Source: Segatella copri (lineage in GTDB: Bacteria; Bacteroidota; Bacteroidia; Bacteroidales; Bacteroidaceae). From it: a DNA stretch of 64,000 nucleotides. A program made the position numbers and the translations under genes. The notes under the pieces were generated by a model. It was given only the letters and a program-made list of their open reading frames with translations. It was not told the DNA's origin and searched no databases. The DNA lies in contig NZ_CP042464.1 in assembly GCF_015074785.1 (NCBI RefSeq), positions 2,477,001 to 2,541,000 on the forward strand, read 5' to 3'. Shown here piece by piece: positions 53,929 to 62,799 of this stretch. Numbering within the stretch: the first letter of the stretch is position 1; every line of letters starts with the position of its first letter.

Positions 53929-54819
53929 TTATCTTTCGCGCTGGTCAGCCCCCCACATCAGTTTCTCTCTCAGGGTAGAGAAGTAACGCTGGTTGCGCTG
54001 CTTCACAATCTTGATGCTATGAGGAGCCTTGCGGATAATGAGGCGGGTTTCCTCCGTCATACGCTCACTACGACCATCGATGGCTACCAGATAGTTGTGG
54101 CTGCGACTCTCGATATCGAGCGTGATGACTGCCGTATCGTTGATTACGATAGGCCGGATGTTCAGACTGTGAGGAGCTACCGGAGTAAGACAGATGCTAC
54201 CACTCTGCGGAATGATGATAGGTCCGCCATTCGAGAGATTGTATGCCGTAGAACCGGTTGGCGTAGTAACAATCAGACCATCCGCCTGATAAGTGACGAG
54301 GAATTCGCCATCTACATGCGTACGGATGGAAATCATCGAAGCATCATCACGCTTCAGCACGGCAATATCGTTGAGTGCGAACGGATTGCCAGCCAGAACG
54401 CCTCCTTCAGCCTCAACCTGAATCACCGCATGCTCCTCTATCAGACATTCACCAGCATAAAGACTGTCCAGCGCCGACTCTATCTCACTAGGCAGCACAT
54501 CGGCAAGGAAGCCCAATCTGCCCATATTCACACCGATGATAGGTGTACCCTTGGCTCCCACACGGCTCGCTGCCTTCAGGAAGGTACCGTCACCACCCAT
54601 AGAGATGACGTAATCCACATCGAAGTTATAATCCTCGAACACCCCAGCCGCCTTCACATCGAGATGCTGGTCGCGGGTAAGAAACTCGTAATAAGCATTC
54701 TCCACATAAACTTCAGCCTCCTTCTTTTCGAGATAAAGAAGGATTTTCTCTATCGAAGCCGACTTCTTAGCCTGGTATTCATTACCAAATATTGCGAATT
54801 TTAAATGTTGCTGTGCCAT
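53929..54819 (-). CDS. nadK: NAD kinase
   Basis: The 296-aa protein shows the NAD kinase motifs GGDGTFLKA (phosphate binding), GVNMGRLGFLA, LNDIAVLKRD and VTTPTGSTAYNLSNGGPII. It phosphorylates NAD to NADP in the cytoplasm. Full length. Housekeeping gene convergent with the amylase and divergent from the DJ-1 gene. Confidence 0.95.
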   Translation of the reverse strand: MAQQHLKFAIFGNEYQAKKSASIEKILLYLEKKEAEVYVENAYYEFLTRDQHLDVKAAGVFEDYNFDVDYVISMGGDGTFLKAASRVGAKGTPIIGVNMGRLGFLADVLPSEIESALDSLYAGECLIEEHAVIQVEAEGGVLAGNPFALNDIAVLKRDDASMISIRTHVDGEFLVTYQADGLIVTTPTGSTAYNLSNGGPIIIPQSGSICLTPVAPHSLNIRPIVINDTAVITLDIESRSHNYLVAIDGRSERMTEETRLIIRKAPHSIKIVKQRNQRYFSTLREKLMWGADQRER

Positions 54820-54846
54820 TTATTTTGTTATTTCAATTATTATTCT

Positions 54847-54862
54847 TACTTTTGCAAAGGTA
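54847..54862. promoter_or_regulatory. Abutting face-to-face -7 boxes for nadK and the DJ-1 gene
   Basis: TACTTTTG (54847-54854, plus) is directly followed by CAAAGGTA (54855-54862), the complement of TACCTTTG for the minus strand. Start sites would overlap, so the two promoters probably exclude each other. Confidence 0.6.
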
Positions 54863-54902
54863 ATAATATAATTCGAATAACGAAACAAAAAACGAATAAA
54901 TT

Positions 54903-55475
54903 ATGGCAAAGGTATATGAATTTCTTGCCAATGGCTTCGAGGAAATCGAAGGATTGGCTCCGGTTGACATCCTCCGTAGAGGTGGTGTAGACATCAAGAC
55001 TGTAAGTGTAACGGGTACTGAATGGGTAGAAACATCGCATGGTGTTACCATCAAGGCTGACCTGAAGTTTGAGGATATTGCCAGCTTTGAAGATGCTGAC
55101 ATGCTGATGATTCCGGGCGGAATGCCAGGCAGTACAAACCTCAACGAACACGAAGGTGTACGCCAGGCGCTCATCGCCCAGCACAAGGCTGGTAAGCGAA
55201 TCGGTGCCATCTGCGCAGCCCCAATGGTTCTGGCAAGCACAGGCATTCTCGAAGGAAAGAAGGCTACCTGTTATCCTGGTTTCGAGCAGTATTTCGGCGA
55301 GAACACCGAATATACCGCCACCCTCTTCCAGGAAGACGGCAACGTGATTACGGGCGAAGGTCCTGCAGCAACCCTCCCATACGCCTATAAGATATTGAGC
55401 TATTTCGTAAGCAAGGAAACCGTAGCTGCCCTGCAGGATGGCATGATGTATGATCATCTCATGCAGAGCAAGTAA
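54903..55475 (+). CDS. DJ-1/PfpI (YajL/ThiJ-like) family protein
   Basis: The 190-aa protein has the DJ-1 family marks: Glu in NGFEEIEGLAPVDILRRGG, GGMPGSTNLNEH and the nucleophile elbow IGAICAAPMVLA with reactive Cys. Members act as deglycase/glyoxalase-like or redox-protective proteins; the exact activity is unsettled. It precedes ispD by 67 bp and may be co-transcribed. Confidence 0.9.
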   Translation: MAKVYEFLANGFEEIEGLAPVDILRRGGVDIKTVSVTGTEWVETSHGVTIKADLKFEDIASFEDADMLMIPGGMPGSTNLNEHEGVRQALIAQHKAGKRIGAICAAPMVLASTGILEGKKATCYPGFEQYFGENTEYTATLFQEDGNVITGEGPAATLPYAYKILSYFVSKETVAALQDGMMYDHLMQSK

Positions 55476-55542
55476 TAACAATGAGTGAAGAAAGGCAGAA
55501 TTAGAATTCTTCACTCTTCACTTTTAACTCTTCACTTAAAAA

Positions 55543-56211
55543 ATGGATTACGTAATCATAGTAGCCGGAGGCAAGGGCCTCCGCATGGGAAGTGAGATTC
55601 CAAAACAGTTCTTGCCGGTAGCGGGCAAGCCTATCCTGATGCGCACCATAGAGCGTTTTCATGAATATGATCCTGCATTGAACATCATCCTGGTTCTGCC
55701 GGAGAGTCAGCAAGCATACTGGCACCAGCTCTGCGAGGAGCATCATTTCAGCATCAAGCACCAGATAGCTAATGGTGGCGACACCCGTTTCCAGTCATCC
55801 AAAAACGGACTGGCTCTCATTCCTGATGATGAAGATGGCGTTGTGGGCATTCACGATGGTGTGCGCCCATTCGTATCTAAGGAAGTGATTGAAGAATGTT
55901 TCGAGACGGCTCGCGAAGAATATGCAGCCATCCCTGTATATGCCGTAACCGACACCCTGCGCTATATCGACCAGCACGGAGGCGGAAAGAATGTGCTGCG
56001 CAGCGATTACCGCGTGGTGCAGACTCCCCAGACCTTCGACATCGGTCTGGCAAAGCAGGCTTTCAACCAGGAATACAAGGAACAGTTCACCGATGATGCT
56101 TCGGTGATAGAAAGTCTTGGCTGTCAGGTTGCAATGGTAGAGGGTAACCGTGAGAACATCAAGATTACTACCCCATTCGACATCAAGATAGCTGAAGCGT
56201 TGCTGGGGTAA
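55543..56211 (+). CDS. ispD: 2-C-methyl-D-erythritol 4-phosphate cytidylyltransferase
   Basis: The 222-aa protein has the nucleotide-binding loop [20 protein letters not shown] at the N-terminus, and [22 protein letters not shown] and [10 protein letters not shown] further on. It makes CDP-methylerythritol in the non-mevalonate isoprenoid pathway (cytoplasm). Followed by a hairpin terminator. Confidence 0.94.
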   Translation: MDYVIIVAGGKGLRMGSEIPKQFLPVAGKPILMRTIERFHEYDPALNIILVLPESQQAYWHQLCEEHHFSIKHQIANGGDTRFQSSKNGLALIPDDEDGVVGIHDGVRPFVSKEVIEECFETAREEYAAIPVYAVTDTLRYIDQHGGGKNVLRSDYRVVQTPQTFDIGLAKQAFNQEYKEQFTDDASVIESLGCQVAMVEGNRENIKITTPFDIKIAEALLG

Positions 56212-56239
56212 AGCGAAACAACAAGACATAAAACAAAAA

Positions 56240-56276
56240 GCAGGAGATTCCTCACGGAGTCCCCTGCCTATTTTTT
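56240..56276 (+). terminator. ispD terminator
   Basis: GCAGGAGATTCC pairs with GGAGTCCCCTGC (two mismatches), loop TCAC, followed by TATTTTTTAT. Confidence 0.7.
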
Positions 56277-56382
56277 ATAACTATAATAAACCTATTTTTG
56301 ATAATCACTAACCTAAAAGTGCAAATCTCTATTTCGGGTCTACCAATAACATCAGTCAAACACCTTTCTCCTTCAGAAGAGT

Positions 56383-56955
56383 TTATACTGCTACGGCTGC
56401 ACGTAACTTCAACATGCCACGATGTACCAGGTTGCGTACACTATGATAGTTCATCTGCATGATGTCGCAGATGTCCTCATATTTGCGCTGCTCTATATAA
56501 TATAAGGTGAACACCTGGCGCTGGCGTGGTGTCAGCTCATCCATCAGGATCTGTACCTTACGAACATTATTGAGTGAACTTTCATCAAGGATATAAGAGT
56601 TTTCCACATCTTCTACTGTTGTAGAGATACGGATATCCTCCACCGCAGTCTCTGTCATATAGTTCTTGCGGCGAAACTCATCCAGCAATCTGTTGCGGAG
56701 AGAAATGAGTAGGTAAGAGGTTACCTTTGTAACTTGTAAATCCTGGATTTTAGAGATGAGTTTGATAAACACATCTTGTACACAATCTTTTACAAGTTCT
56801 TTGTCTGATGTAATACACAGACCATAATTGAGCAACATTTCCGCGTACATATCATATAAAGACATGAAAGCGTTCTGGTCGCCTTGACGATAGGCAGCGA
56901 GCAACGTCTGTGCTGCTTCCTCTCTTTCTCTGATGTTATTGTAGCTTGTTTTCAT
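56383..56955 (-). CDS. ECF-type RNA polymerase sigma-70 factor
   Basis: The 190-aa protein has region 2 (FMSLYDMYAEMLLNYGLCI; VKDCVQDVFIKLISKI) and region 4 (LTPRQRQVFTLYYIEQRKYE; MNYHSVRNLVHRGMLKLR). Size and motifs fit ECF sigma factors of Bacteroidetes. No anti-sigma gene lies beside it. A -7 box TACTTTTG is at 56985-56992 on the minus strand. Confidence 0.92.
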   Translation of the reverse strand: MKTSYNNIREREEAAQTLLAAYRQGDQNAFMSLYDMYAEMLLNYGLCITSDKELVKDCVQDVFIKLISKIQDLQVTKVTSYLLISLRNRLLDEFRRKNYMTETAVEDIRISTTVEDVENSYILDESSLNNVRKVQILMDELTPRQRQVFTLYYIEQRKYEDICDIMQMNYHSVRNLVHRGMLKLRAAVAV

Positions 56956-57072
56956 CTTAGGTGTACTTTTGTTTGTTGATGGTGCAAAAGTAGCCTAAAT
57001 ACGGCAAACTCTAAGGAAAAATCAGGTAAATGAATGGGAAAAATTGGTATTCAGTGTATTTTTCCTCCCATT

Positions 57073-57339
57073 TTAAGGGTACAAATGGCTTTTTATGCGA
57101 TTTTTCAGTTCTTCTATGTCTGTTTCAGACAACAAGCCCGAAATCTCGTCAAGATGAAGAAGAACATATTTTGCCTGCTCTATTTCGGCAGGAAGATACA
57201 TTTTCTCAAACTTTCGAGAAAATGCCGGCCTCCCAGAGTTGGCATCCGGTTCTACGATAGGAGAACCGAGTACCGACTCCAGAAAGTCGGAATCCAATAA
57301 AAGATTTCTTACAGATTCTGTTATCATCATTCTTTTCAT
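57073..57339 (-). CDS. Small hypothetical protein downstream of the DUF6298 gene
   Basis: The 88-aa frame (MKRMMITESVRNLLLDSDFL; LPAEIEQAKYVLLHLDEISG) lies 28 bp after the large gene on the same strand and has a purine-rich site before its ATG. Composition is that of a soluble helical protein. Family not recognised. Confidence 0.55.
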   Translation of the reverse strand: MKRMMITESVRNLLLDSDFLESVLGSPIVEPDANSGRPAFSRKFEKMYLPAEIEQAKYVLLHLDEISGLLSETDIEELKNRIKSHLYP

Positions 57340-57367
57340 CTTCTCTACTTTTATTACATCTTACATA

Positions 57368-60136
57368 TTACTTCACATTCGGACAGGAGCCGCCGGCATC
57401 CATCACCGCCTTGCCATTCTCGGGTGCCGAAGCCCCACTGTAAATGACAGCCTTCTCAGGATAAGCCTGACGATACTCGCTCACACTCTTGAAGACATCA
57501 TCATAAGTAACCTTGCCCGGACGAAGGCGACGCTGATACTGGCGAGGTGCCAGATTCTTGCCTCCTTCAGGAGCATAAAGTCCCTTCTGGGTATAATACC
57601 ACTGTTCAATATGAATGATGTCAACCACCTTTCTCAACCCCGGATCCTGGAGGATGGCATCCTGCACATCCTTGTTGCACGACAAAGCCACCCAGACATG
57701 CTTGCCCGTCTTAGCCTCCCATTCGGCAACGGTCTGCAACCAGAACTTCGTAAAATGATAAGGACCCGTATACTCTTCACCAATCGACTGAATCACGTTC
57801 GGCTCATCAGCAAAGGCATCCAGCATCTTCATGATATACTGCTTATGCAGCTGGCGCATCACCGGATTATCTATATTATAGAAGTATTCAGCCATCCATA
57901 CACGCTTATCACCGGCAAAAGGAACAGGTTCAGGGAACACCGTACCATTGATATTGTTGACCGGGCGCCATGGACAATCTACCCAATGGGCACCTGCCTC
58001 CAGAATATTATGCTGGAAATAGTGCTGGTTGATAACCAGCAAACCATTCTTGGCTCCCTTTTCTGCCAATTCCTCAATGCGGCTGATGTACCACGGATTC
58101 AACTTTGTAAGGTCATACTTACTCAGTCCGTCCCAAGCCGTGCCCTGTCCGCTTCTGGCAAAAGGCTGCTCATAGAACGGAGCCCAGACATCTCCATCAC
58201 GGCGGCGCACACGTTCGTGGTCATCACGGCGACGGTCATACCACAAGCCGTAGTTCTGATTGAAGAGCACCACATGCTTATCACGAAGATGAGCCACCAC
58301 ACTATCCACACGGGTGGTAGTGCCCTGTCCCTCCATTCCCGGCACAAAACGGGTCACGGCATCGGCAATCTTAGGGAAAGCCGAGTAACGAACACGTCCG
58401 TTCCACCAAGGGGTATTCATTCTTGCACCCTTCAACAGCGTATCAGCCACCATGATCTTACCCTCCTTTATCGCGAAGACAGGCTTCCCGGCATGGGCAA
58501 GGTCCGCCTTTTTCTTAGAACGTTCCTTGATTTTATCCACAGCCATAGCCTTGACAGGAGAAACAGAAGCCATGAACCGGGCGCTGTCTGCTATCCACAT
58601 CTGCATGGTGATGCGAGGTTTGCGAGCCTCCTCTACCATCTTCTGTGCCACATCATAGGTAGGATTGTTGCTCACATTGTTGCGTTCTCTCTCCAGCACA
58701 CGACATTGGGCAGAGACATCCCTACCCAGTCGTTTCTCCAGAAGAGAGGCAAAGCGGCTCCATGGTTTGGCATGATTGTTACATTGCTGGAAATCGCCAG
58801 AACCATTAAACTGCGCCCAACAGGCAAACACATGGTTGTTGCTGCCATCAGGAATGCTGTCGGCAAAGATTCCGGCAGCCGTACATTGGTAAGCGAGGCT
58901 GTTGGCTGTATTCCATCCGATGCCGTAGCCTTCGAGACCGAGATTGCAGAACTTGATGTCGTTGCCATCGATATTCACATTATCGAAGAGCAATCCTGTA
59001 CACCAAGGTCCCACTGCACCACTATAACCCAGCGATTCATAACCATCGCATTGTACGAAGGCATTAGGACCCGCAGCACAGAGACCAGCCACAAAATCGT
59101 GCATGCCCTGTTCAGAATAGCAACGCTGGAACAGACATTGTTCGCCCATACAGAGGAAAGTGCGACGACGGTAGCCACCGATTTCCGAGACAGGAGCCTG
59201 AGAAATGCAATCCTCTACCGTGATACGGGAAGCATCACGCTGGGTTACGACTGCCGAACCAGCCAGATGGCGGAAATTCACCATTCTTACCCAACCGTCT
59301 TTCACCTTATTAATATATACACCCTCCCAGGCATGGTTTTCATCCTTCGGATTGGTAGTATCATATTCAGAATCTATCGTGAGATTTTCTACACCCACAT
59401 TCTTCAAGCGCCAGTCATTACCGGCGATGCGCTGAACGAAGCATTCCGCATCATCCTGACCGAGCGACATGGATAAAGGAGCATCCAACTGCAATCCTCC
59501 CTTTCCGTCAGAAACCACACTACGGGTCCAGCGCACATCGATTTCTCCCGGATGCCAGCCCCAATAGCCCAGATCCTTGCCTGCACCGAAGTCAGCACAG
59601 CCCATCTTCTGAATCCATTCCTTGGTAGAAGGACGTACTATCAGTATCTCATCGCCCATCTTGCAGCCAGCAGGCAGCGTCACTTTCCGCTCTCCCAACT
59701 TCCAGGGAGCAGACAATTTCATGGGTTCGCCCAGCGTCTGCATCTGCTTTTCGCTTTCCAGATACACCACCGCCTCACGGTCTACACCTTTTTTATATAG
59801 CACCGTCTGATTGCGGTCAGTACCTCTCAGCACCACGCCCGAAGTCTGGATACGAAGCGGCTGTGAGAGTTCGAATACACCCTTATCGAGCAAGACAGCC
59901 CCTCGTAGTCCCGTCTTCTTATCCATTTTGCGGGCAGAAACAAAGTCGATGGCTTTCTGTATGCGAGCGCTCTGGTCGCCTTCTTTCCATTTTACGAAGA
60001 CCACAACGTCCGCATCCGGAATCTCCTTTTCGCTCTGCTGGTAGCCCACGTAGCTAAAATCAAACGCGAAGGGTTGCGCAAAGATTTGCACAACCCCTAC
60101 TAACGTAAATATCCATATAGAAAATAATCTTTTCAT
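57368..60136 (-). CDS. Large secreted pectin-cluster protein: pectate-lyase-like helix plus DUF6298
   Basis: The 922-aa protein has a signal peptide (FSIWIFTLVGVVQIFA), an N-terminal right-handed beta-helix of the pectate-lyase superfamily type (IQKAIDFVSARKMDKKTGLR; VENLTIDSEYDTTNPK; CAAGPNAFVQCDGY) and a C-terminal half (about 600-922; NQNYGLWYDRRRDDHERVRR; VIQSIGEEYTGPYHFTKFWL) that I take to be DUF6298, found in Bacteroidetes pectin loci. Catalytic function is not certain. It lies with DUF3826 and pectate lyase genes on the same strand. Confidence 0.75.
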   Translation of the reverse strand: MKRLFSIWIFTLVGVVQIFAQPFAFDFSYVGYQQSEKEIPDADVVVFVKWKEGDQSARIQKAIDFVSARKMDKKTGLRGAVLLDKGVFELSQPLRIQTSGVVLRGTDRNQTVLYKKGVDREAVVYLESEKQMQTLGEPMKLSAPWKLGERKVTLPAGCKMGDEILIVRPSTKEWIQKMGCADFGAGKDLGYWGWHPGEIDVRWTRSVVSDGKGGLQLDAPLSMSLGQDDAECFVQRIAGNDWRLKNVGVENLTIDSEYDTTNPKDENHAWEGVYINKVKDGWVRMVNFRHLAGSAVVTQRDASRITVEDCISQAPVSEIGGYRRRTFLCMGEQCLFQRCYSEQGMHDFVAGLCAAGPNAFVQCDGYESLGYSGAVGPWCTGLLFDNVNIDGNDIKFCNLGLEGYGIGWNTANSLAYQCTAAGIFADSIPDGSNNHVFACWAQFNGSGDFQQCNNHAKPWSRFASLLEKRLGRDVSAQCRVLERERNNVSNNPTYDVAQKMVEEARKPRITMQMWIADSARFMASVSPVKAMAVDKIKERSKKKADLAHAGKPVFAIKEGKIMVADTLLKGARMNTPWWNGRVRYSAFPKIADAVTRFVPGMEGQGTTTRVDSVVAHLRDKHVVLFNQNYGLWYDRRRDDHERVRRRDGDVWAPFYEQPFARSGQGTAWDGLSKYDLTKLNPWYISRIEELAEKGAKNGLLVINQHYFQHNILEAGAHWVDCPWRPVNNINGTVFPEPVPFAGDKRVWMAEYFYNIDNPVMRQLHKQYIMKMLDAFADEPNVIQSIGEEYTGPYHFTKFWLQTVAEWEAKTGKHVWVALSCNKDVQDAILQDPGLRKVVDIIHIEQWYYTQKGLYAPEGGKNLAPRQYQRRLRPGKVTYDDVFKSVSEYRQAYPEKAVIYSGASAPENGKAVMDAGGSCPNVK

Positions 60137-60179
60137 ACCTCTTGTTTCATCAGAGTTTTTATAACCTTACGGAAACTGT

Positions 60180-60797
60180 TTATTTTTTCTTTGCCGCTTC
60201 AATACGCTTATACCAACCCTCGTGCTCTGCCTTCAGGTCGTAGCCCCGTTTAGTGAGCCAGTTATTGATGCGTCCCTTGTATTTTCCGAACCAGCCATGT
60301 TTAGCCTTGGAATTTTCAGCATCAATGGCAAACTCGCGAGCTTCTTTCAACCAATTGAGAATTTGGAGTTTCTCGTTTTCTTTCAGAGAAGGAATCATCT
60401 CCAGATGAGCCTGATAGGTTTTCGGAACGACACCGAAGGTCATACCATCCTTCACCTGCTCTACCTGCTTCTCTGAGAGATAGTTTTCCAGATTGGCAGC
60501 AAATTCAAAGTGGTGCTTATAGAGTTCCGCATCACGCTCAGCCTTATTCTTGCCGAACTTCTCATAGATATCGTTCAGCAGGAAATAACGGTTACAGATG
60601 ATGTGGAGCACATTCTGCTTGCTACTTTTATCAGTCAGTTGCAGCGCATCCACGATTTTCTGCGAACGGGCGATGATGTTGTTCACATACTTGGCATCAC
60701 GCCCCACGCTGTCGAGCTGTACCTGTGCTCCTGCTCCCAAAGGAAGCAAGAGCAGACAGGCTGCGCCTAACAACTTATTTCTCAAAAGTTTTTTCAT
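60180..60797 (-). CDS. DUF3826 secreted protein
   Basis: The protein (205 aa from ATG 60797; a longer frame to 60836 is less likely because the signal peptide starts MKKLLRNKLLGAACLLLL) contains DUF3826 features (IICNRYFLLNDIYEKFGKNK; FGVVPKTYQAHLEMIPSLKE; GRINNWLTKRGYDLKAEHEG). Such proteins accompany pectin-degrading enzymes in Bacteroidales; the biochemical role is unknown. It lies between the DUF6298-type gene and pectate lyase. Confidence 0.82.
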   Translation of the reverse strand: MKKLLRNKLLGAACLLLLPLGAGAQVQLDSVGRDAKYVNNIIARSQKIVDALQLTDKSSKQNVLHIICNRYFLLNDIYEKFGKNKAERDAELYKHHFEFAANLENYLSEKQVEQVKDGMTFGVVPKTYQAHLEMIPSLKENEKLQILNWLKEAREFAIDAENSKAKHGWFGKYKGRINNWLTKRGYDLKAEHEGWYKRIEAAKKK

Positions 60798-60857
60798 ATT
60801 CTTGTCATGCATTAAGAAATGAGTCCGGAGAAACAACTCCGGGCATTCATTTCTGAT

Positions 60858-62603
60858 TTACAGGAGTTTTCCCTTCTCTGCCAAAGTATCGTGGTTGTTC
60901 TTCATGTCAGTCCAATCCACCTTTTCCTTGGTGCTGATACCGTTGATATACTTCTCGATATTGGTATATCCGTCACCAGTGCAATCCTTGTTGGCATCGC
61001 TAGGGTCGTTAGGATTCAAGCCGTTGGCAATCTCCCACTCATCAGGCATACCGTCGCCATCTGTATCTACGTATGGCTTCACCTTCTTATATTTAGGGAA
61101 TCCGCCAACCTGGCAGATATCTGTGATGATACCCAACTTATAGGAATCCTTGTCCAGACGGCGGTACTTAAAGCTGCCATCTTCAGCCTTCGACTTGTCA
61201 GCCAATCCCCAGAAGTCGCCGTATGGATTCTTCTTAGGCAGTTTCTTTACATAGTAAGCCTGACCGGTACGAACCTCTTCTACGATGCGCTGGTCCACGA
61301 TGTCGCGGGAAGGAATAGTTGCACCCACACTCTCAAGCACCTTATCAAAAGTCTGGTCCTTAGGAATAATGGTCATGTGTGGCATGACGAATGGTTCGTT
61401 AGAACGCATCAGAGCCTTTACATCTGCAGGTATTCCATTTGGAAGATCCTTGTCAGCAATCTGAATACCGCCGTTCCAGTTATCCTTGGTTACAGCCTCG
61501 TTGCCTTCTACGATATTTCCTTCAGCATAAATACGACCATACTGAGCCCAAGGGAAGAGTTTGTTGCTTCGGCTTTCGCTCTTCACGATACGGTAGCTAA
61601 TGGCACCCTTCGGAGTAAGAGGTCCTGGCTTATAATAGTTGTTGATGAAGTTGCTCATGGTTGAGAACTCACCACCATCTGCTGTACGATGTACCCAGTT
61701 GTAAACGATGTTGTTTACAAAGTTGAACACACCACCCCATCCGATAGAAGGATTACGGCCTGTATTATCCGCCCAGAGGTTACGCATGAAGGTAGAATTC
61801 TCTCCACCGATTGTACTGCCAAAGGCATGGTTCCATGTATCGAGTGCCTTGGCAGAGATGGTATTCTGGATGGTTACATTCACCGTAGGCACCTTGCGCT
61901 TTGGCTTACCATCGTGCAAATCGAACATGTGGCGGTAGAAAGAGATATTCTCATCCAGACCAAACTCGCAAGAGCAGTGGTCAATCATGATGTTACCTAC
62001 CGGATTACCGCCGAAAGAATCCTCACGATACCATACATGGGTATTACCACGGCGGAAACGCATGTGGCGAACGATGACATCATGGGTATCAACCTGGAAA
62101 GATTCACCCGAAACCATTACGCCCTCACCTGGAGCTGTCTGTCCGGCAATGGTGATATAAGGAGCACGGACGATGATTGGAGTCTTCAACACAATATTTC
62201 CCGATACATTGAAGACGATGATGCGGGCACCACCCTGTTCGCAAGCCCAACGGAAAGAACCAGGACCAGCATCATTGAGATTGGTCACAGTCAGCACCTT
62301 GCCGCCACGGCCACCGAAGGTAAACATACCGCCACCCTCAGCACCAGGGAATGCAGGAATCTTAGCCTGGCGCAAATCGTATGGACGGGAAGCCCATGGC
62401 ACATAAGGACGTCCTGCCATTGCCTCTTGTTTTACAATAGGGAAAGCCACAGCCCAAGCAGAATCAGAATGGGCAGTCCATGCAGCTTGCATAGAATCAA
62501 TCTTCGCCTGAGCCTCCTTTGTGATAGTAGGATACTGAGCGAAAGTTGCTGCTGGCAAGATAGTCAATGCCATCGCAGCGAAAATCTTCTTACTTCTTTG
62601 CAT
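60858..62603 (-). CDS. Pectate lyase (PL1 type) with calcium-repeat tail
   Basis: The 581-aa protein has a signal peptide, then the PL1 lyase start FPGAEGGGMFTFGGRGGKVL followed by VTNLNDAGPGSFRWACEQGG, TIAGQTAPGEGVMVSGESF and RHMRFRRGN, and IMIDHCSCEFGLDENIS. The C-terminus has a calcium-binding DTDGDGMPDEWEIANGLNP segment. It cleaves polygalacturonate by beta-elimination outside the inner membrane. First gene of the minus-strand pectin cluster and divergent from another PL1 gene. Confidence 0.9.
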   Translation of the reverse strand: MQRSKKIFAAMALTILPAATFAQYPTITKEAQAKIDSMQAAWTAHSDSAWAVAFPIVKQEAMAGRPYVPWASRPYDLRQAKIPAFPGAEGGGMFTFGGRGGKVLTVTNLNDAGPGSFRWACEQGGARIIVFNVSGNIVLKTPIIVRAPYITIAGQTAPGEGVMVSGESFQVDTHDVIVRHMRFRRGNTHVWYREDSFGGNPVGNIMIDHCSCEFGLDENISFYRHMFDLHDGKPKRKVPTVNVTIQNTISAKALDTWNHAFGSTIGGENSTFMRNLWADNTGRNPSIGWGGVFNFVNNIVYNWVHRTADGGEFSTMSNFINNYYKPGPLTPKGAISYRIVKSESRSNKLFPWAQYGRIYAEGNIVEGNEAVTKDNWNGGIQIADKDLPNGIPADVKALMRSNEPFVMPHMTIIPKDQTFDKVLESVGATIPSRDIVDQRIVEEVRTGQAYYVKKLPKKNPYGDFWGLADKSKAEDGSFKYRRLDKDSYKLGIITDICQVGGFPKYKKVKPYVDTDGDGMPDEWEIANGLNPNDPSDANKDCTGDGYTNIEKYINGISTKEKVDWTDMKNNHDTLAEKGKLL

Positions 62604-62799
62604 TGTTTTAATATTGTTTGTTCATTATATCTTAAAGACGCCTTTCCCTTTCTTTTGTCCTCAATGAACATGCGCATTTTTTTCGGGAACAGGTGGCGAC
62701 ATTTCATCCGCAGGAACGTCTTATAACTATAATAGGTAAACGAAAGTTACTTATCTATTATTTTATTGAAACATAAAACAGAAAACATAAAATTGAAAA

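Noticed and set aside
57239..59476. A 745-codon open frame on the plus strand
   Set aside because: It lies opposite the 922-aa secreted protein, whose signal peptide and domains are clear; the antisense frame has no domain and follows codon shadow patterns.
61689..62726. A 345-codon plus-strand frame
   Set aside because: Opposite the PL1 pectate lyase gene; no recognisable features.
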